From assembly GCF_035582795.1 (NCBI RefSeq), contig NW_027445653.1, forward strand, positions 186,001-250,000: a DNA stretch of 64,000 bases. The letters run 5' to 3'. Position 1 is the first letter of the stretch. Every line of letters begins with the position of its first letter. The notes below the pieces were generated by a model, which had not been told where the DNA came from, ran no database searches, and saw only the letters and a list, made by a program, of their open reading frames with translations. Position numbers and translations under genes: made by a program. Origin of the DNA: Mycteria americana (taxonomy: Eukaryota; Chordata; Aves; Ciconiiformes; Ciconiidae). This document shows, in pieces, positions 19,306 to 31,864 of the stretch.

Positions 19306-22300
19306 ATGGCAGAGAGACCCCCCAGCCACCCCAGGGTAGCCTGGGAGGAGGTGGGGGCTCCCCAGGAGAGCATCTCTCTGCTGGAGCCCTACGAGGTGTC
19401 CACGGTCCAGCCACTGCAGAATGGTGAGTGAGGAGCCCCCTGGGGCTGGGCAGGGTTGGGGCCAGGGAGCGCAACCGGCTCAACGCCGGGATCCCGTTTC
19501 GTCGGCATGCTGGCAGCAGGGGTGCCACGGGCAGGGGTCACGGTGGTGCTTGAATGCCAGGGCTGCTCGGGGCTGGGAGCCAGCCCCAGCGCAGCCTCCC
19601 TCCTCAGCCATGCCGAGCTTAAAGCTCTTTTCACCATTTGGGAAGCTTGTTGGCACAGATGCTGTGTCCTACCAACGCTTCTGTGTTTCCCCTCCATCTA
19701 GGTGACACCCTGCCAGAGGATACTCCAGAGCATCCAGAGCTGCAACTGGGATGGGATTCTGAGAGCACCTGGTTGCTTTCTTCGTGCGACAGCAGCGACA
19801 CAACCACGGTAATGAGCTCCCCCCTTGCTGGGACTCTTGACCATGGCATCGGCAGGAGGCTTGTGTGTGCAAAGGGACCCAGAATCAGTGGAGTTGGCCT
19901 CACTGGCATGGCCTCACTGTTCCTGGTGAGAGGGTTCCTGCTGTCCCTGAGCAGGGACTATGCTGAGGGTGGCACTCCAGTGTCCCAGCAGCAGCTCCAG
20001 CCCTCCTGGCCACCAGCGAGCCCTGGTTCTCTCTGTAGAGCCAACATATGGTACCCATGACCCCAACCCTCCTGCCTCACCCTGGGGACCCTCTGCTCTC
20101 ATCCTCTGCCCTGCAGAGACTGCAGCCTCTGCTTCCAGCTTTCCTCTGTGCACTGCCGACAGCACTGCCGGGCATCTCTTGCCAGAGCTCAGCCAAGCAG
20201 CACTATCAGGGTGCTCGGCATGACATGTCTTCTTTCCTCCCTTCCTTCCTCCCCTAGGTGTTTGGAGAATACCTCCAGCCTTCTCAGATGACAGACGTTC
20301 TCCTGGTGGCCATTCAGGCCTTGACAGCAGATGACATCTATGACAGGCAGATGGGCAGCAATGTCCTGGACATGGCCATGAGAGACCCTCCCTCCTGGCT
20401 GACGGATGTAAGTGCCCTGTGGCTGGATTGCCCTGCCCGGGAGCCCTGTCAGGCCTTGTTCTTCCCTCCTTCCTTAACCCCGCTCTCCGGGGCACCTGAA
20501 GCCATTTCAGGGCAGCAGAGAGGGATGGGAAGGGCAGCAGTTTCAGTGGCAGCTTGGGCAATGGCTGCACTCCAGTGGCAGCACCCTCCTCACCCGTGTC
20601 CCCTCCAGGTGCCAAAGATCATGAGGTCCATCCACATAAACGTGGAACGCATCCGCACGGAGCCAGCCCGGCACAGCCTGGTCGCACTCCTTCTCCTGCT
20701 GACCAAGCGGTGCCCCAGGGAAGCGGTCAGGAGCCTGTTGAAGATCTCTCCAACATGTGACAGGTACTGGCCCTGACAGCCTTGAGGGCTTGTTCCCTGT
20801 GGGAAGAGGAGCCCAGAGACTCTCTGGCTGCCAGATACACGGAAAACTGTGGGACATCCCTGAGGAGCAGGGCCCACCATGCTCCTCTCTGCCCCATGGG
20901 TAACACGACCTCTTCCCCCTCCTGCCTGCGTGGGCAGGGCCCCCAGGCACCCCAAGTGAGGGGGGTGGGCAGGGTCAGGGCTGCAGCACCTCCTGGTTCT
21001 GGAGAGGCTGGCCCAGGTATGGTGCAGTGGCTGAGGCAGCCCTGCTGACCAAGTGCTCCGGGTCTGCAGCGCTGCCCTGGCCATGTGGGAGGTGATGATC
21101 TCTGTGCCTTGGGCTTTGTGGCGAGTCTTGATGGAGCTGCTCAGTGTGCTCCAGGACCAGCGGCTGCGCCAGGTGTTCAGCTGTGTCGTGGAGGACGCCT
21201 GCATCTATCCCTTGGCTGTGAGTGACCATGCCTCAGTGACCTTCAGGGCTGTGCCTGCCTCCCCAGGGAAACAGGCACGGCCCCCTCCCCTTCTGTCTGC
21301 CTCCAAACGGCCACCTCCTCCAGCACATATAGACACAGCCCCTTAGGGTCAGCGTCCACTTGCCACCATCCGCATGTTGTGCCTCCTTTGTGCCAGCGTG
21401 GTGGAGGGAGCCCCACGGGCACTGCTGGTCTCTCACTGCTGACTTCATTTTAGCTGCTGGTCTGCACTGACGTTGAAACAGAGGAGTTTGCTGCCCTGTA
21501 CAAAGCCCAGAGGTTCCTGAGGCGTCCAAGCCTGGTGATGCTCTCGCTGGTGCTCAGGGGCCTCATCACGCTTTCAAAGACACCTGAGACGGTGAGCAGG
21601 GTGTAGTCAAATGGGTCCATGTTGGCAGCCGGGGCCTGGGGCAGTGGGTAATGTGGTGGCTTGGCCTTGGCTGGGAGTCAGGATGCGGGGTGATGGCTCC
21701 AGTCACCCTCCCTGCTATGGAGGGGCCTGGTGGGTGCCTGGGGAGCCCTCCAGGCACCGAGGGTTACCAATCCATCTGCCCCTTCAGGCCGGTTGGAAAA
21801 GGGGGTGGCTGAGCAGGGGACACTGCTCTCCTGCACTCCCTTCCCTTCCCCGTGCTCTCCCTGCATCCCCATCAGTGGCCGCTGCCTGCCAGGAGGCTGC
21901 TGCAGTGACTCCTGTGCCACCTGCTGGGAAGCCGGACGGGAGGCTGGTGCTCAGCGACCAGTGCATTTTTAAAGCCAGGGTGGTCTTTCACCGCTTCACA
22001 ATAAAGAAACTGTGTGTTTCATACAGGCAAGAAAAATGGCGGTCCTGCTGCCAGACATCATGGAGACCCTGCAGGATGCCAACACTGATGTCAAGATGAA
22101 GGCCCTGGTATTCCTCAGGAACATGATGGCTCACATGAAGAGGGAGGAGGCCAGCCTCATTGCTCTGCAGCTGGCGGAGAAGCTCCTGCCCCTCTTTGAT
22201 GATGTAAGGCTGCCGTGGGAGCCTGAGCCCTAGAGATGGGCACTCTGCAAGACCCAGCCCTGTGGGCCGCACTCGGGCAGGGCCCCCTCCTCGCTCCTCT

Positions 22301-24449
22301 CCCATGGCCTTTCAGGGCTCTGGGGCCGTTCAGCCGCAGCTGCAGATCTGGCCCACAGCCCCTGCATTCAGTATGCGACCCCAGAGCATCTCCCCTCCCA
22401 TCAGCGACGCTAATGCCCTTGCTCACCGTGGGAGGCAGTGGCTGTTGCTGAAGTCTCCCTGTCCTCCTTCCTACCAGGAGTCCAGCCAGGTGCGGGAGGT
22501 CTCCATCAGCCTCTTCAAAGATGTGATGAAGACTGTGCTGGAGAGAAGCAAGAAAAAGATGAAGAAGACAGTGCAGAGGGTCCTGCTCCCACTGTTCATC
22601 CGTATGAACGACCAGATCAAGAGCGTGGCCAAGGTGCAATGATGAGTGACCGGTGTCGCGGGGAGGGGCGTGCTGACACCACGGGGGTGGCCTGGGCATA
22701 AGGGGCGAGGGCTGCTGGACGTCAGAGTCTGGGAATGTGTGTCACCTCAGGGTCTCACTGCTCCACTCTTCCCTGCCCTGGTCCCACCACTGCCTTCCTC
22801 CTTCCCCCCTGCTCCATTCCCCCCTGGAGAATGGTGGGAAGGGAGATGCAGCCGGCGTTGGACTGGCCTCGCATCCCGGGATCACGGCTCTGCCCACCCA
22901 GAGCCTGGGGGTGAAGGAGCTGGCCCAGTTCAGAGTCTGTGCCCCGCTGCCTCTTCCCATAAGGGGCTGGGAACGGCTCGGAGCCTGGCCGAGAGGAGGA
23001 GGATGCCAGGTCTCCTTCCCTGGGCTGTGGTGCCATCTCCCAACCTCTGCTTCTCTGCAGGCCTCTGGGGACACCCTGCTCGCCTGTGCAGAGTTCCTGC
23101 GATGGAGGAAGCTCAGCTCCCTGGCCAAGACGAGTCAGACAGACCTGATTGGAGAGTGCTTGGTGAGGACAAACCCCAAGCCCCAGGGCCGGGCTGGACC
23201 AGGGCTGCCCCACGTACCCGTGGGGAGGGCTGTGCGGCTGTGCCTGGCCTGCCCTGCTCCAGCCCGCAGCCCAGAGCCTGGAGCTGCATCCTCCTTCCCT
23301 GCCCTCAAGCACGGAGCCCCCAAGGGCTCTTCTCCAGGCCCCTCTCCCCTCCCTGCCCCCAGGGTGCTAAACAAGGTCCTGGCACATGTGAGCCCTGGCA
23401 GTGGGACAGAGGGGTCTCGGCACAGCCAGGCCCCTGTGCCTGCGGCTCTCTCTGAACCTCAGCCCCACAGGGCTCCGGGATGGGAGGGAAGGAGGGCACT
23501 GGTAGGAGGGACTGGTCCGGGTGGCTGGGGAGGGCTTCTACCAGCCCTGTGCCCTTGTGCTCTCTCCAGGTACTGCGCGACCGGAGCAGGGTGGAAGAAT
23601 ATGTGTGTCAGAGCCTGCCGTACCTGAAGGACGCTCAGGCCAGCTTGCGAGAGGCGGCCATCAGGTTCATCGGTGAGCCACAGCCCCTGGGGTCCCTCTT
23701 CTGGCAGCCTGGCCCCATTCCCCGCCGCCGCACTGGCAGTAAGGGGCAGCCCTGTGGCTGCCGGAGCCCCGGCTGCCCCGAGGAGGGCCCACCCCGCAGG
23801 TGGGCTCGCTGGGAGCCTTGCTCAGTCCCACGGCCCTCGAGTACTGTCCTTCCCTGGGGTCAGCCCCACTGAGGGGGAGGAGGGTGTGCGGCCGTGCTGG
23901 CAGCCGCAGGGGCCGTGCTGCTGGGAGCGTGCTGGGGAGCAGGAGGTCTGACGGGAGCTCTGTGCCTAGGGCTGGCCGCACGGCACCTGAGGAACCTAAG
24001 GAAGGAGGAGCGGTGGGATATCTGCAACGGTGAGTAGGGGCAGTGCTGTGCTGGCTGGGGCTGGTGGGGCAGGGGACAGAGGCTGGGCAGGGTGCTGCCG
24101 TGCCTGGCCCTGCTCCAGGAAAAGGCTTCAGGGGCTGGGGAACATGTCAGGGGCACACGGGGCATTCCTGAGCAGCAGCTTCCAGCTGGTCTGTTTGTCT
24201 CCCCTGCTCCTCCTGGCCAGGGACAGAGATGGGTGGGGCTGGCATGGTCTGGAGGGGACTACCGGGGGTCTCTGCAGGCAGGGGGGGTTCACGGCTGCTT
24301 TGCTTCCTTCTGTTGCAGCCATCCTGCCCTTGGGGAAAGACCCCGAATTCTCCATCAGCTTCCTGGCAGCTCAGGCCATCTACGTCCTGACATCTCAGGA
24401 CCGAAAATCAAGATGGAGCCTGCGGTGGCTGTGCTGCTGGCTCGGCTGA
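19306..24449 (+). CDS. MROH-family HEAT-repeat protein, complete 12-exon gene (514 residues)
   Basis: Coding exons: 19,306-19,423; 19,702-19,808; 20,258-20,407; 20,609-20,763; 21,070-21,217; 21,454-21,591; 22,027-22,203; 22,478-22,633; 23,061-23,162; 23,570-23,672; 23,970-24,029; 24,319-24,449. Every intron is GT-AG, phases match throughout, and the sum is 1,545 nt (514 codons plus TGA). The start is the first ATG after the TATA box, in good context (A at -3, G at +4). After an acidic 75-residue leader come alpha-helical HEAT repeats with hallmarks of maestro heat-like repeat (MROH) proteins: SPTCDSAALAMWEVMIS, LLSVLQDQRLRQVFS, MKALVFLRNMM, ASLREAAIRFIGLAARHLR, and a C-terminal FSISFLAAQAIYVL. 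MROH proteins are poorly understood, and birds carry many short MROH7/2B-like copies. No damage is seen. It sits alone in the palindrome spacer. The member number cannot be assigned by eye. Confidence 0.9.
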
Positions 24450-24514
24450 GCCTTGGGGAAGTGAAATTGGACCCCTGGAAAAGGGCCGTATTCGAATGAG
24501 TTTTTTTTTTTTTA

Positions 24515-24520
24515 AATAAA
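24515..24520 (+). terminator. Poly(A) signal of the MROH-like gene
   Basis: AATAAA 66 bp after the MROH stop codon, preceded by a T-run and followed by a GT-rich stretch (GTCGCATGGTGTCC), as expected for a cleavage site. Confidence 0.8.
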
Positions 24521-25059
24521 GCTGAAACAAAAAGCCCCGTCGCATGGTGTCCTTCCCATGGGGACGACCCTGCGCGTGCTGAGCAGACAGCGTCATTCCC
24601 GGCCTCTGCCGCTGCCTGCAGGACAGCACAGCCAGACCCAGGGTGTCCTTGCACCACAGGCCCAGCTGCCCCGCTAGACCACAGCACCGGAGGGGAGGAG
24701 GAGAGAAGCTTTAGCCCACCCTGCCCCTCCGGAAACACCTCGGGGCACGGAAAGGCACCCGCGCTCTGCCAAGCGGGCGAGTCGGCATTAGTCCCGGCAT
24801 CAAAATCCTAGCCCATCCTTTCAGTGCCCAAAGCCCCTGTTTTGGGGCCAAAATCATCATTTTTGGGGTCCCAGCCTCTCTTTTATGACCCAGAGCCTTT
24901 CCTTAGGGCCCAGCGTTTCATTGGAGGGTCTGAACCCTAAAGGCGGAGCTGGTCACCTGGCAACGTCCACCCAGAAGCCTATGGGGAGTCAGTAGACACG
25001 GGACAGCCAATCACCTTTGAGGAGGCAGGGCAAGGCAGGTGATTGACTGTAATCAGACA
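24521..25059. other. Spacer, right part; degenerate GGGCCCAAAGCC repeats
   Basis: 24,825-24,940 holds variants of GGGNCCCAAAGCCTC and CATTTTTGGGG, a short minisatellite also present at 16,715-16,800. Nothing else was recognised. Confidence 0.45.
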
Positions 25060-25274
25060 GCCAATCAGAGGAGCCATCACCTCAGGGAAGGGCGGGCAGT
25101 GGTGGGGCAGGGGAGTGACCCCCTGAGGCAGCAAATGAGAGAGAAAGTATCACCTCAGGGGAGGGTGGGTCCCAAACCAGGGCACAGTGGCAGCCCAGGC
25201 GGCCAATCAAAGGCCATCACCTCAGGTGCAGGGCAGGCACAGCAGCAAAGCAGCCTGACCACCTGGGGGCCAAT
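25007..25274 (+). promoter_or_regulatory. CCAAT-box repeats, right arm
   Basis: CCAAT at 25,007, 25,061, 25,203 and 25,270 (sense orientation), with CACCTCAGG and GGGCGGG between. Homologous to 15,036-15,350 but with fewer CCAAT copies and clearly more diverged than the rest of the arms. It lies upstream of the F-box relic. Confidence 0.5.
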
Positions 25275-25766
25275 CAGAGGCAGCATCACCTCAGGGGAGG
25301 AGACTGACAGCCCTCCCGACCTATGCCGGCAAAGACCGATGGGAGAAGGCGGCGGGCTCTGCCGGCGGCCAGGCGGAGCTTCAACATGGCGCATGTGGGG
25401 CCTGCCCCGAGGCTGAGCAGCCCCCGGCCCAGGCCCAGGGGCCCTCTTCCCCCCTTCCACCCCTCCCCCCTCTCTCTCCTCTCTCCCCTCCCCCTCCCCC
25501 TGCCCCAGCCACCCCCATGTTCCTGAACCCCCGTCTGCATGGGAGCTGCCAGCTCACACAGTTCAGTATCCCATGGCCGTGCCACTAGACGGCAGCCATG
25601 GGCCACAGGGCTTCTTGCCACCATTGCTGCTGGCATCTAACTGGCGGTGATGAGGATGTGATGGTGAGGGCAGCAGGATGGCGGTGGGGTGTACGAGGAT
25701 GGGTGGGGGCTGATGCTTGCCATGGGGCTGCCCACCATCACCTCACCCATGTCCCCCTGACCGCAG

Positions 25767-25846
25767 CCCAAGTGACCTGGTAGCAGCCTGCAGGGTGGTG
25801 AGGAGGGGGAGGATGTGGCTGCCATGCAGCATCTCCTCCCTGAGAT
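25767..25846 (+). pseudogene. Relic of the 80-nt F-box-gene exon, right arm
   Basis: Same length and splice sites (acceptor CCGCAG, donor GTGGGT) as the left exon 14,477-14,556, and it ends in LLPEM. It has an in-frame TAG near its start (25,781-25,783). The next exon, carrying the F-box itself, is missing because homology with the left arm stops at about 25,910. This copy cannot encode an F-box protein. Confidence 0.6.
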
Positions 25847-25909
25847 GGTGGGTTGAGTAGGGGGGGATGGTGGGGCTTGGGTCTCGCCCTGAAAGCAGGA
25901 GAGGTTCCT

Positions 25910-26909
25910 TCCTTCTCAGTTCCTTTCTTCTTTAATTGCGTGCCTATGCTGTTCCTATTTTCCACCTTTTCTTTCTCCCTGCTTGCCCCCAGTTCCATTC
26001 TCCATTAAAGGTAATGATGATTTGGCTTTCTGGACAGATCCCAGGGGAGGTAGCTACAGGCTATAAGTGTAGGCTGGTCTATCCCTTCCGAGCTGTAGGC
26101 TACAGACTGGATAGACACAGGCTACAAGTAGAGTTACTATTACTACAAGTAAGCAGCAGGTCCTCTTAGGAGAAGCCGATATGGAGTCTTTCAAAAGGGC
26201 GTTTGTAACTGCTGTGAACTGGGGCCTTGTGACAGTGACGGTAAGGTCATCAGCCTGCAGCTCTGCAGCAGGTAAAACTACCACTGAAAGAGTTTTGATG
26301 GTGGATGTTGCTGGGTGCCTTTCATTTTGAGTACTCATTTCATTGAGCTAGAATTATTTCTTTGCAATTAAGTGAGGGGGACCTTCTTGCACTGGTCTTC
26401 TCTTTCTGGAGCCCCTCCTGCCATCCTTTGTCATCCAGAGCTTTCCCCTGTGTTCCTGAGAGGAGCGATGGCCAAAATGGGGAACGAATCCTGTGAGTAA
26501 TGGCTTCACCAGCCGGCTTGGATTTTGTGAATGCCCAAAGGCAACGGACGTGGCTGGTGCTCCATCCCTGAATGTTGATGCGCTGGCAACCTAGAGTGAC
26601 TTCTGGGGTGTTTCCTGATAGCACCCAGACTTACCCAGGTGTTCTCTGTTCGACACAGACCTGAAAAATGCCTTACAAATGTCTGGTGGGAACACAAGAG
26701 AGGTTGGTGGTGGGTGGGAAGTGGAAGGGACCGTGTCCTTCTGGGGAGGCCATGGCAGCGGTGTCCCTGTAGGTGCTGGCTTTAAGCTGGCCAAGCAGGC
26801 ATTATCCTCTCTGCACCCTTGACGTCCTCTCATCCCTCTTCCTTTTGCCAACCCTCAATGCCCGTCTGAGTCCTGGGCTGGTGGGTTGTATTGTATTCAT
26901 TACGGGTGA
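25910..26909. other. Right-arm-specific 1-kb segment
   Basis: Replaces the left-arm segment carrying RIMBP3-like gene 2 and the F-box exon. It contains repeated motifs GGCTATAAG/GGCTACAAG (26,058-26,135) and no domain-bearing open frame. Homology to the left arm resumes at about 26,910 (GACCCTGCAGACCATCGGTA). Confidence 0.6.
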
Positions 26910-27699
26910 CCCTGCAGACCATCGGTAGCAGAACAGTGTGGTGCCACAGAGAGGTAGCTCTTGATGGCCCCGGGAATCCCTGGGCAATGAGGGAAATGTT
27001 GGAAGTTGTTTCTCCCTCCTGGTGGGAGCACGCACCGGGGCTTTGTTGTCCGAGAAGCCCGTGGGGAGTACTCCTGGCTGGACGCATCTCCCTTGGCAGA
27101 TGCTTGTGCTCCTCTCTCGGCCCCCAGCTCTGATTCGTGCCTTTCCCCCCAGCCAGGCTGTGCTGCTGGCTCTTGGGAAATGGGGGTGCAGAGGGTGGAT
27201 GGTTTTCCCACAGCCAGGAAGTTCCCGTTAGCCCGTCAGGGATGTTTTCTTCAGTTACAGTTTTTAAAACAACCCAGGGAAGAAGTTTTCCAAGGAAAGT
27301 TGACCCCGGAAAGTGCAGGGTTGAGCTCTGATTGCTCGCTGCATGGATTGTGCCTGTCGTCAGCCAGGCACACAGTAGCTTTTGGATGAGGAATGGGGCT
27401 ATTCCAGGCTGAAGTGAGCAATCAGGATCCCAGGTCTGTTTTGTTTAAGGGAATCAGGTGGAAATGTGCAGCTGGAGCCTTCTTGGTCATTTACCCTTTT
27501 GATTTCAGTGCTGTCCTCTAGTCTGAATCTTGCAGTGTTTTTGCTGAGGCATGAAAATTAAATGGGGAAAGCAGATCTTCCTCACCCGCACACGAAGCTT
27601 CTCCTCAGCTCAAGGTGAACAAACAGAATCTCTGAGGGTGCGTTGCTTTATTTAAATGTGTATCAGATAGCCAGCATCAGGGGAGTTGTGTTTCTTTTT
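26910..27699. other. Right-arm counterpart of left 11,885-12,660
   Basis: Nearly identical reverse complement of the left segment. Open frames in both arms are similar only because the DNA is; no protein family was recognised. Confidence 0.5.
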
Positions 27700-28430
27700 T
27701 CAAAACTGGAGATAATTCAGTTGGATGGAGAGCTTCTTTGGAAGTTTCAGGTGTTTGGGGACAGAGGCCAGTTGGAGGCTGGCAACTTTCTTACCCGTGC
27801 CCTTGGCCTGGCGCTCACAGCTGGGAATGGGCTTTCCAAAACCCTGCTGGAAGGAGCCAGATGTGGCCAGCCCTGGCACGGCCTCAGGGTCTGCTGCCAA
27901 GCTGCCTTGGAATCAGGTCTTCCCAGCAGGACGTTGCCCAGGAGTAACTTTGAGTGTTGCTGTTGTCCTTCAGGAAGCATGGCACACAGCAAGCACAGCA
28001 GAGCTGGGCCTGTGCCAGGAGAAGACTTTAATGAGAGCCGGGGCTGATGGTGACAGTTCCCAGCAGGTGTCCAGCTCAGGAAGAGGCAGGTAAGATGGCA
28101 GAGAGGGGACACGGGCTGGTTGTCACTTCTCTTGCAGGAACAAGATTTAAGAGCAGAAGGGAGGCAGGACAAGTGGGCCCATGAGGTGAAAAAGTGCATG
28201 AGAAGCTGTCGCAGTCAGGATGAGAGCAGAGGGAGAGGAGAAGGAGATGCAGGTGACGTGGCTGGGACAATGGTTCCGAGGTAGCAAGTGCCACACAAAG
28301 AGAGAGACAGGCAGAGGCATTGGGAGGTGGTGGAGTGGGTGAGAAAGGTGCCTGGGAGAGAGGAGAGCAGGGGGAGATGGGAGACAGAGATGGAGACGGA
28401 GGGGAAAAAGGTGTGGTGTTGGGAGTGAGG
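27700..28430 (-). other. Triplicated ATTAAA block, right-arm copy
   Basis: Reverse complement of 10,090-10,870 with the ATTAAA signal retained (as TTTAAT near 28,027). The C/T-rich tract appears here as a G/A-rich tract at 28,300-28,400. See the left copy for interpretation. Confidence 0.45.
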
Positions 28431-29455
28431 AGGCTGCTGCTGTGCAGGTGGTTGTGAGGTCAGAGGTGTGTGAGGAGCTGATAGGGCAGGAGCAGTCCCC
28501 TGGCCTGTCCAGATGCTAGTGAGGTCATAGGAAGTGGAGCAGGTGATAAGTTCGGAATAGGCCCCTGGCTTGTGGTGGTGCTTGTGATGTCATGGGTGGA
28601 TGAGTAGGTGATAGGGTAGAAGGAGGCAGCTGGCTTGTTGGTGCGTTTGTGGTGTCACATGTGCCTGAAGGGCTGATAAGGCACGAGCAGGCCCCTGGGT
28701 TGTGCAGCTACTTGTGAGGTCATAGGCACCTCCGTAGGTGATAGGGCAGGAGCAGGCCCCTCCCTGGGTTGTGCCGCTGCTCATGTTGTCACTGCTGGCT
28801 GAGTAGCTGATAGGCCAGGAGTGTGCAGCAGGCTTGTCCACCTGCTTGTGATGTCACTGGTGGCTCTGCATCAATTGTGGCAGGCGCCTGCAGCTGGTTT
28901 GTGCAGGTGCTTCTGATGTCATATGTGGCTGAGTAGGTAATAGGGCAGGAGTAGGCACGTGGCTTCTGCAGCTGCTTGTGATGTAACTGCTGGCTGATGA
29001 GGTGATAGGGCAGAAGCAGGCCCCTGACTTCTTCAGGTTCCTGGGAGGGCAGTGTTAGATGAGTAGCCAATAGGTGCGGAGCAGGACCCCGGCATGTGCA
29101 GGTGCTTGTGATGTCATAGGTGGCTGACTAGGTGATAGGGCAGGAGCATGCACCTGGCTTCGTCATTTGCTTGTGATGTCACATGGGCCTGAGTAGGTGG
29201 TAGAGAAGGAGTAGGCCCTTGGGTTGTGCAGCTGCTTGTGATGTCACTGGTGGCACTGTAGCTGATAGGGCAGGAGCATGCAGCTGGCTGGTGCAGGTGC
29301 TTATGATGTCCCAGGATCCCAAGCAGATGACAGTTTGGTGCAGGCCCCTGCCCTGTGCAGCTGCTTCTCATGTCCCTGATGGCTGAGTAGTTGACAGGGC
29401 AGGAGAATGCAGCTGGCTGGTGCAGGTGCCTGTGATGTCATACACCTCCTCCCAG
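28430..29455. repeat. 65-bp TGATGTCA tandem array, right arm
   Basis: Reverse complement of 9,080-10,090. TGATGTCA/TGAGGTCA cores recur at about 65-bp steps, in the same order and with the same variant units as the left arm, so unit order was copied with the arm. Confidence 0.88.
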
Positions 29456-29464
29456 GCAGCTGAA

Positions 29465-30610
29465 GGGACATACTGGTTTCCAGTGGAGGCAGGTGAGTTC
29501 CCAGGTAGCAGCCCCAGACTCTTGGAATGTCGCTGCGCAAAAAGCATTATTGATGTGGGAGGAAAGTCCCTGCTCAGTAGCTCCCTGGGAATTCTGCCAG
29601 GAATGACCAGGATTTTCTTGGCCTCATGTGGAGAAGCCTGAAATCCCAGGAAGCATCTCCAGGCTTCTCCAAGGTAGCTGCTCAAGGTGTTTTGTCTATG
29701 TTGGGGCAGGTCCATGCCCTGTTGCTCCCTGGGTCCTCTCCCAAACATCTCCAGGAGTGTGTTGGCCTCCTCGGGAGACAGCTGAAATCCTGGGTAGCAG
29801 CCCCAGCGTCCTCCAAGGCTGCTAGCCAAGGCATTTTATTCAATTTGGAGGAAGGTCCATGGCCGGTAGCTCCCAGGGACTTGTTCCAGGCAGCTGTGGA
29901 ATGTTTTTGGCCTCCCCTGGAGAGAGCTGAATTTGGCAGGTAGTATGCACAGACTCCTCCAAGGAAGCAAGCCAAGGCATTTTGTCAATGTTGGAGGCAC
30001 TTCCATGCCCTGTAGCTCTCTGGGACTCTCACCCGGCAGATTTGGAGTGTTTTGGCCTGTCCTGGATATAGCTCCCGTCTCAGGTAGCAGCCCGAGACTC
30101 CTCCTAGGGAGCTATGTGAAAAGTTTTTTGGTATTTGAGGCAGGTCCCTGGCCAGTGTCTCCCCGGGGCTCCTCCCTGACATCTCCAAGAGTGTTTTGGC
30201 TTCCTCAGGAGACAGCCGAAGTCATGGGTAGCAGCCCCAGACTCCTCCTAAGTAGTTCCCTGAAGAGTTTTTTTCCTGTTGGAAGCAGGTCCATGCTGGT
30301 AGCACTCCGGGACTCCTCTCAGGTAGCAGCCCCAGAGTTGTCCAAGTTAACTACGCGAAGAACTTTGCATATGATGGAGGAAGGTGCATTCCTAGGAGCT
30401 CTCCAGGAAGTCTCCCAGGCATGTCCAGGAGTGTGTTGGTTTCCTCTAGAGAAAGCTGAATTGCGCAGGTAGCAGCCCCGGGCTCCTCCAAAGATGCAAC
30501 CTGTGGAGTTTTGTGTATGTTGGAGGCAGGGCCATGCCCCGTAGCTCTGGGGGACTCCTAGCAGGCAGATGTGGATTGTTTTGGCTGATCCTGGGTATAG
30601 CTCAAGTCCC
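29465..30610. repeat. 144-bp satellite, right-arm main block
   Basis: About eight units, the reverse complement of 7,915-9,075. GTAGCAGCCCC marks each unit. The plus strand is open for 105-179 codons over several units. Confidence 0.87.
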
Positions 30611-30639
30611 TCTGGGTGACTGTCTGTGTAGTTACCTGT

Positions 30640-31560
30640 AGAATTTAGCTGTACCTCTCCCTGTAACAGCACACCTGTGTGTAACGGTAGCTGTGTTTGT
30701 AGCAGTGCCTTTCTGTGCAATGGTCCCTCTGTCTGTCAAGTGACCTCAGTCGGTGATGGTGTCACTTGCTGTATCTGCTGTTGTTTGGGTAATTGAGCAT
30801 GCGCTTGAATGTGTGACTGTTGAGGTATCCTTAATTGTATGTGCAATTGCTCCTGTATCTGGAATTGTGTCTATGTTGTGGCTGCATCTGCAATTCTATG
30901 GGCAATTCAGTGTGAATCTGTGCCTGTAATTGCCTTGGTCTCTGTGATGGTAGCGGTAGCTGTATTTCTGGTGGTGCCAGTAGCTGTGCCTCTACTGGGA
31001 GCCATAACTGTACCTGAAACTGTATCTGCGTTGCTTGTGGTGTGTGTATCTTGCAGTGGGTTGTGTATGTGCAGGTGGGTTTGGGTTGTGCGTGTCTGCG
31101 TGTAATTCCCTCGCTAGCTGAAATAGCGTCAGCAAGGGTATCTCTAGTGTCTCTGTACCACTACCGGTCTCGGTATCGGTGTGACTGTCTCTGTACTGGT
31201 ATCAGGATCTGTGACAGCAGTGGTAGTGCCATCTGCAATGGCATTGGTATCTGCATCGGTATGCGTAATGCTATCGGTATCTGCCAGGGCCTCTGCATCT
31301 GCCATGGCACCTGCACTGGTTTCTTCAGCTGCAGTGGTACCTGCACCTGCAGGGCAATTTGCTTGGCCAATGGCATCTGCAGGGTTATCAGCAGTGGTCT
31401 GTGCAGCTGAAATGGTGCCTGCAATGGTATTTGATCCTGCAACGCCACCTGCAAAGGTATCTGCATCTGCAGTGCTATGGGTGCAACTGTACTGTCGTCT
31501 GCAACTCCCCAAAGCAGATACCATTGCAGATGCAGATACCATTGCTAAAGGTAATTAGAA
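30640..31560. repeat. Degenerate short-period array, right arm
   Basis: Reverse complement of 6,975-7,905, made of variants of GGTATCTGCATCTGC, GGTACCTGC and GCAATGG. Confidence 0.75.
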
Positions 31561-31864
31561 ATAAAGATAAACATAAACTTTTGGTTTCCACTATGGGCCT
31601 ATAGGACCTGATTGCTCTGATTCATTTAGGCTGGGTCCGTACCTTACTGCTTTCCCTAAACAACCAAATCCAGCACATGCTAACCCTTTCACAGGAAATA
31701 ATTCACATGCCCCAGATGTATTTGAAGATTATACTACCCTATTTACACAACTGCCAGGGCAATATTGGATATGTGGAGAAAGGGCATTTGAGGATTTACC
31801 CTCAGCCTGAGCTGAAAAGTGTATTCTAGGTGCGTTAATACCATGCACACAGGGGCCCTGCTGA

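Noticed and set aside
22646-23627. 269- and 296-codon frames across MROH introns
   Set aside because: They overlap verified MROH exons and introns in other frames and are GC-rich chance frames.
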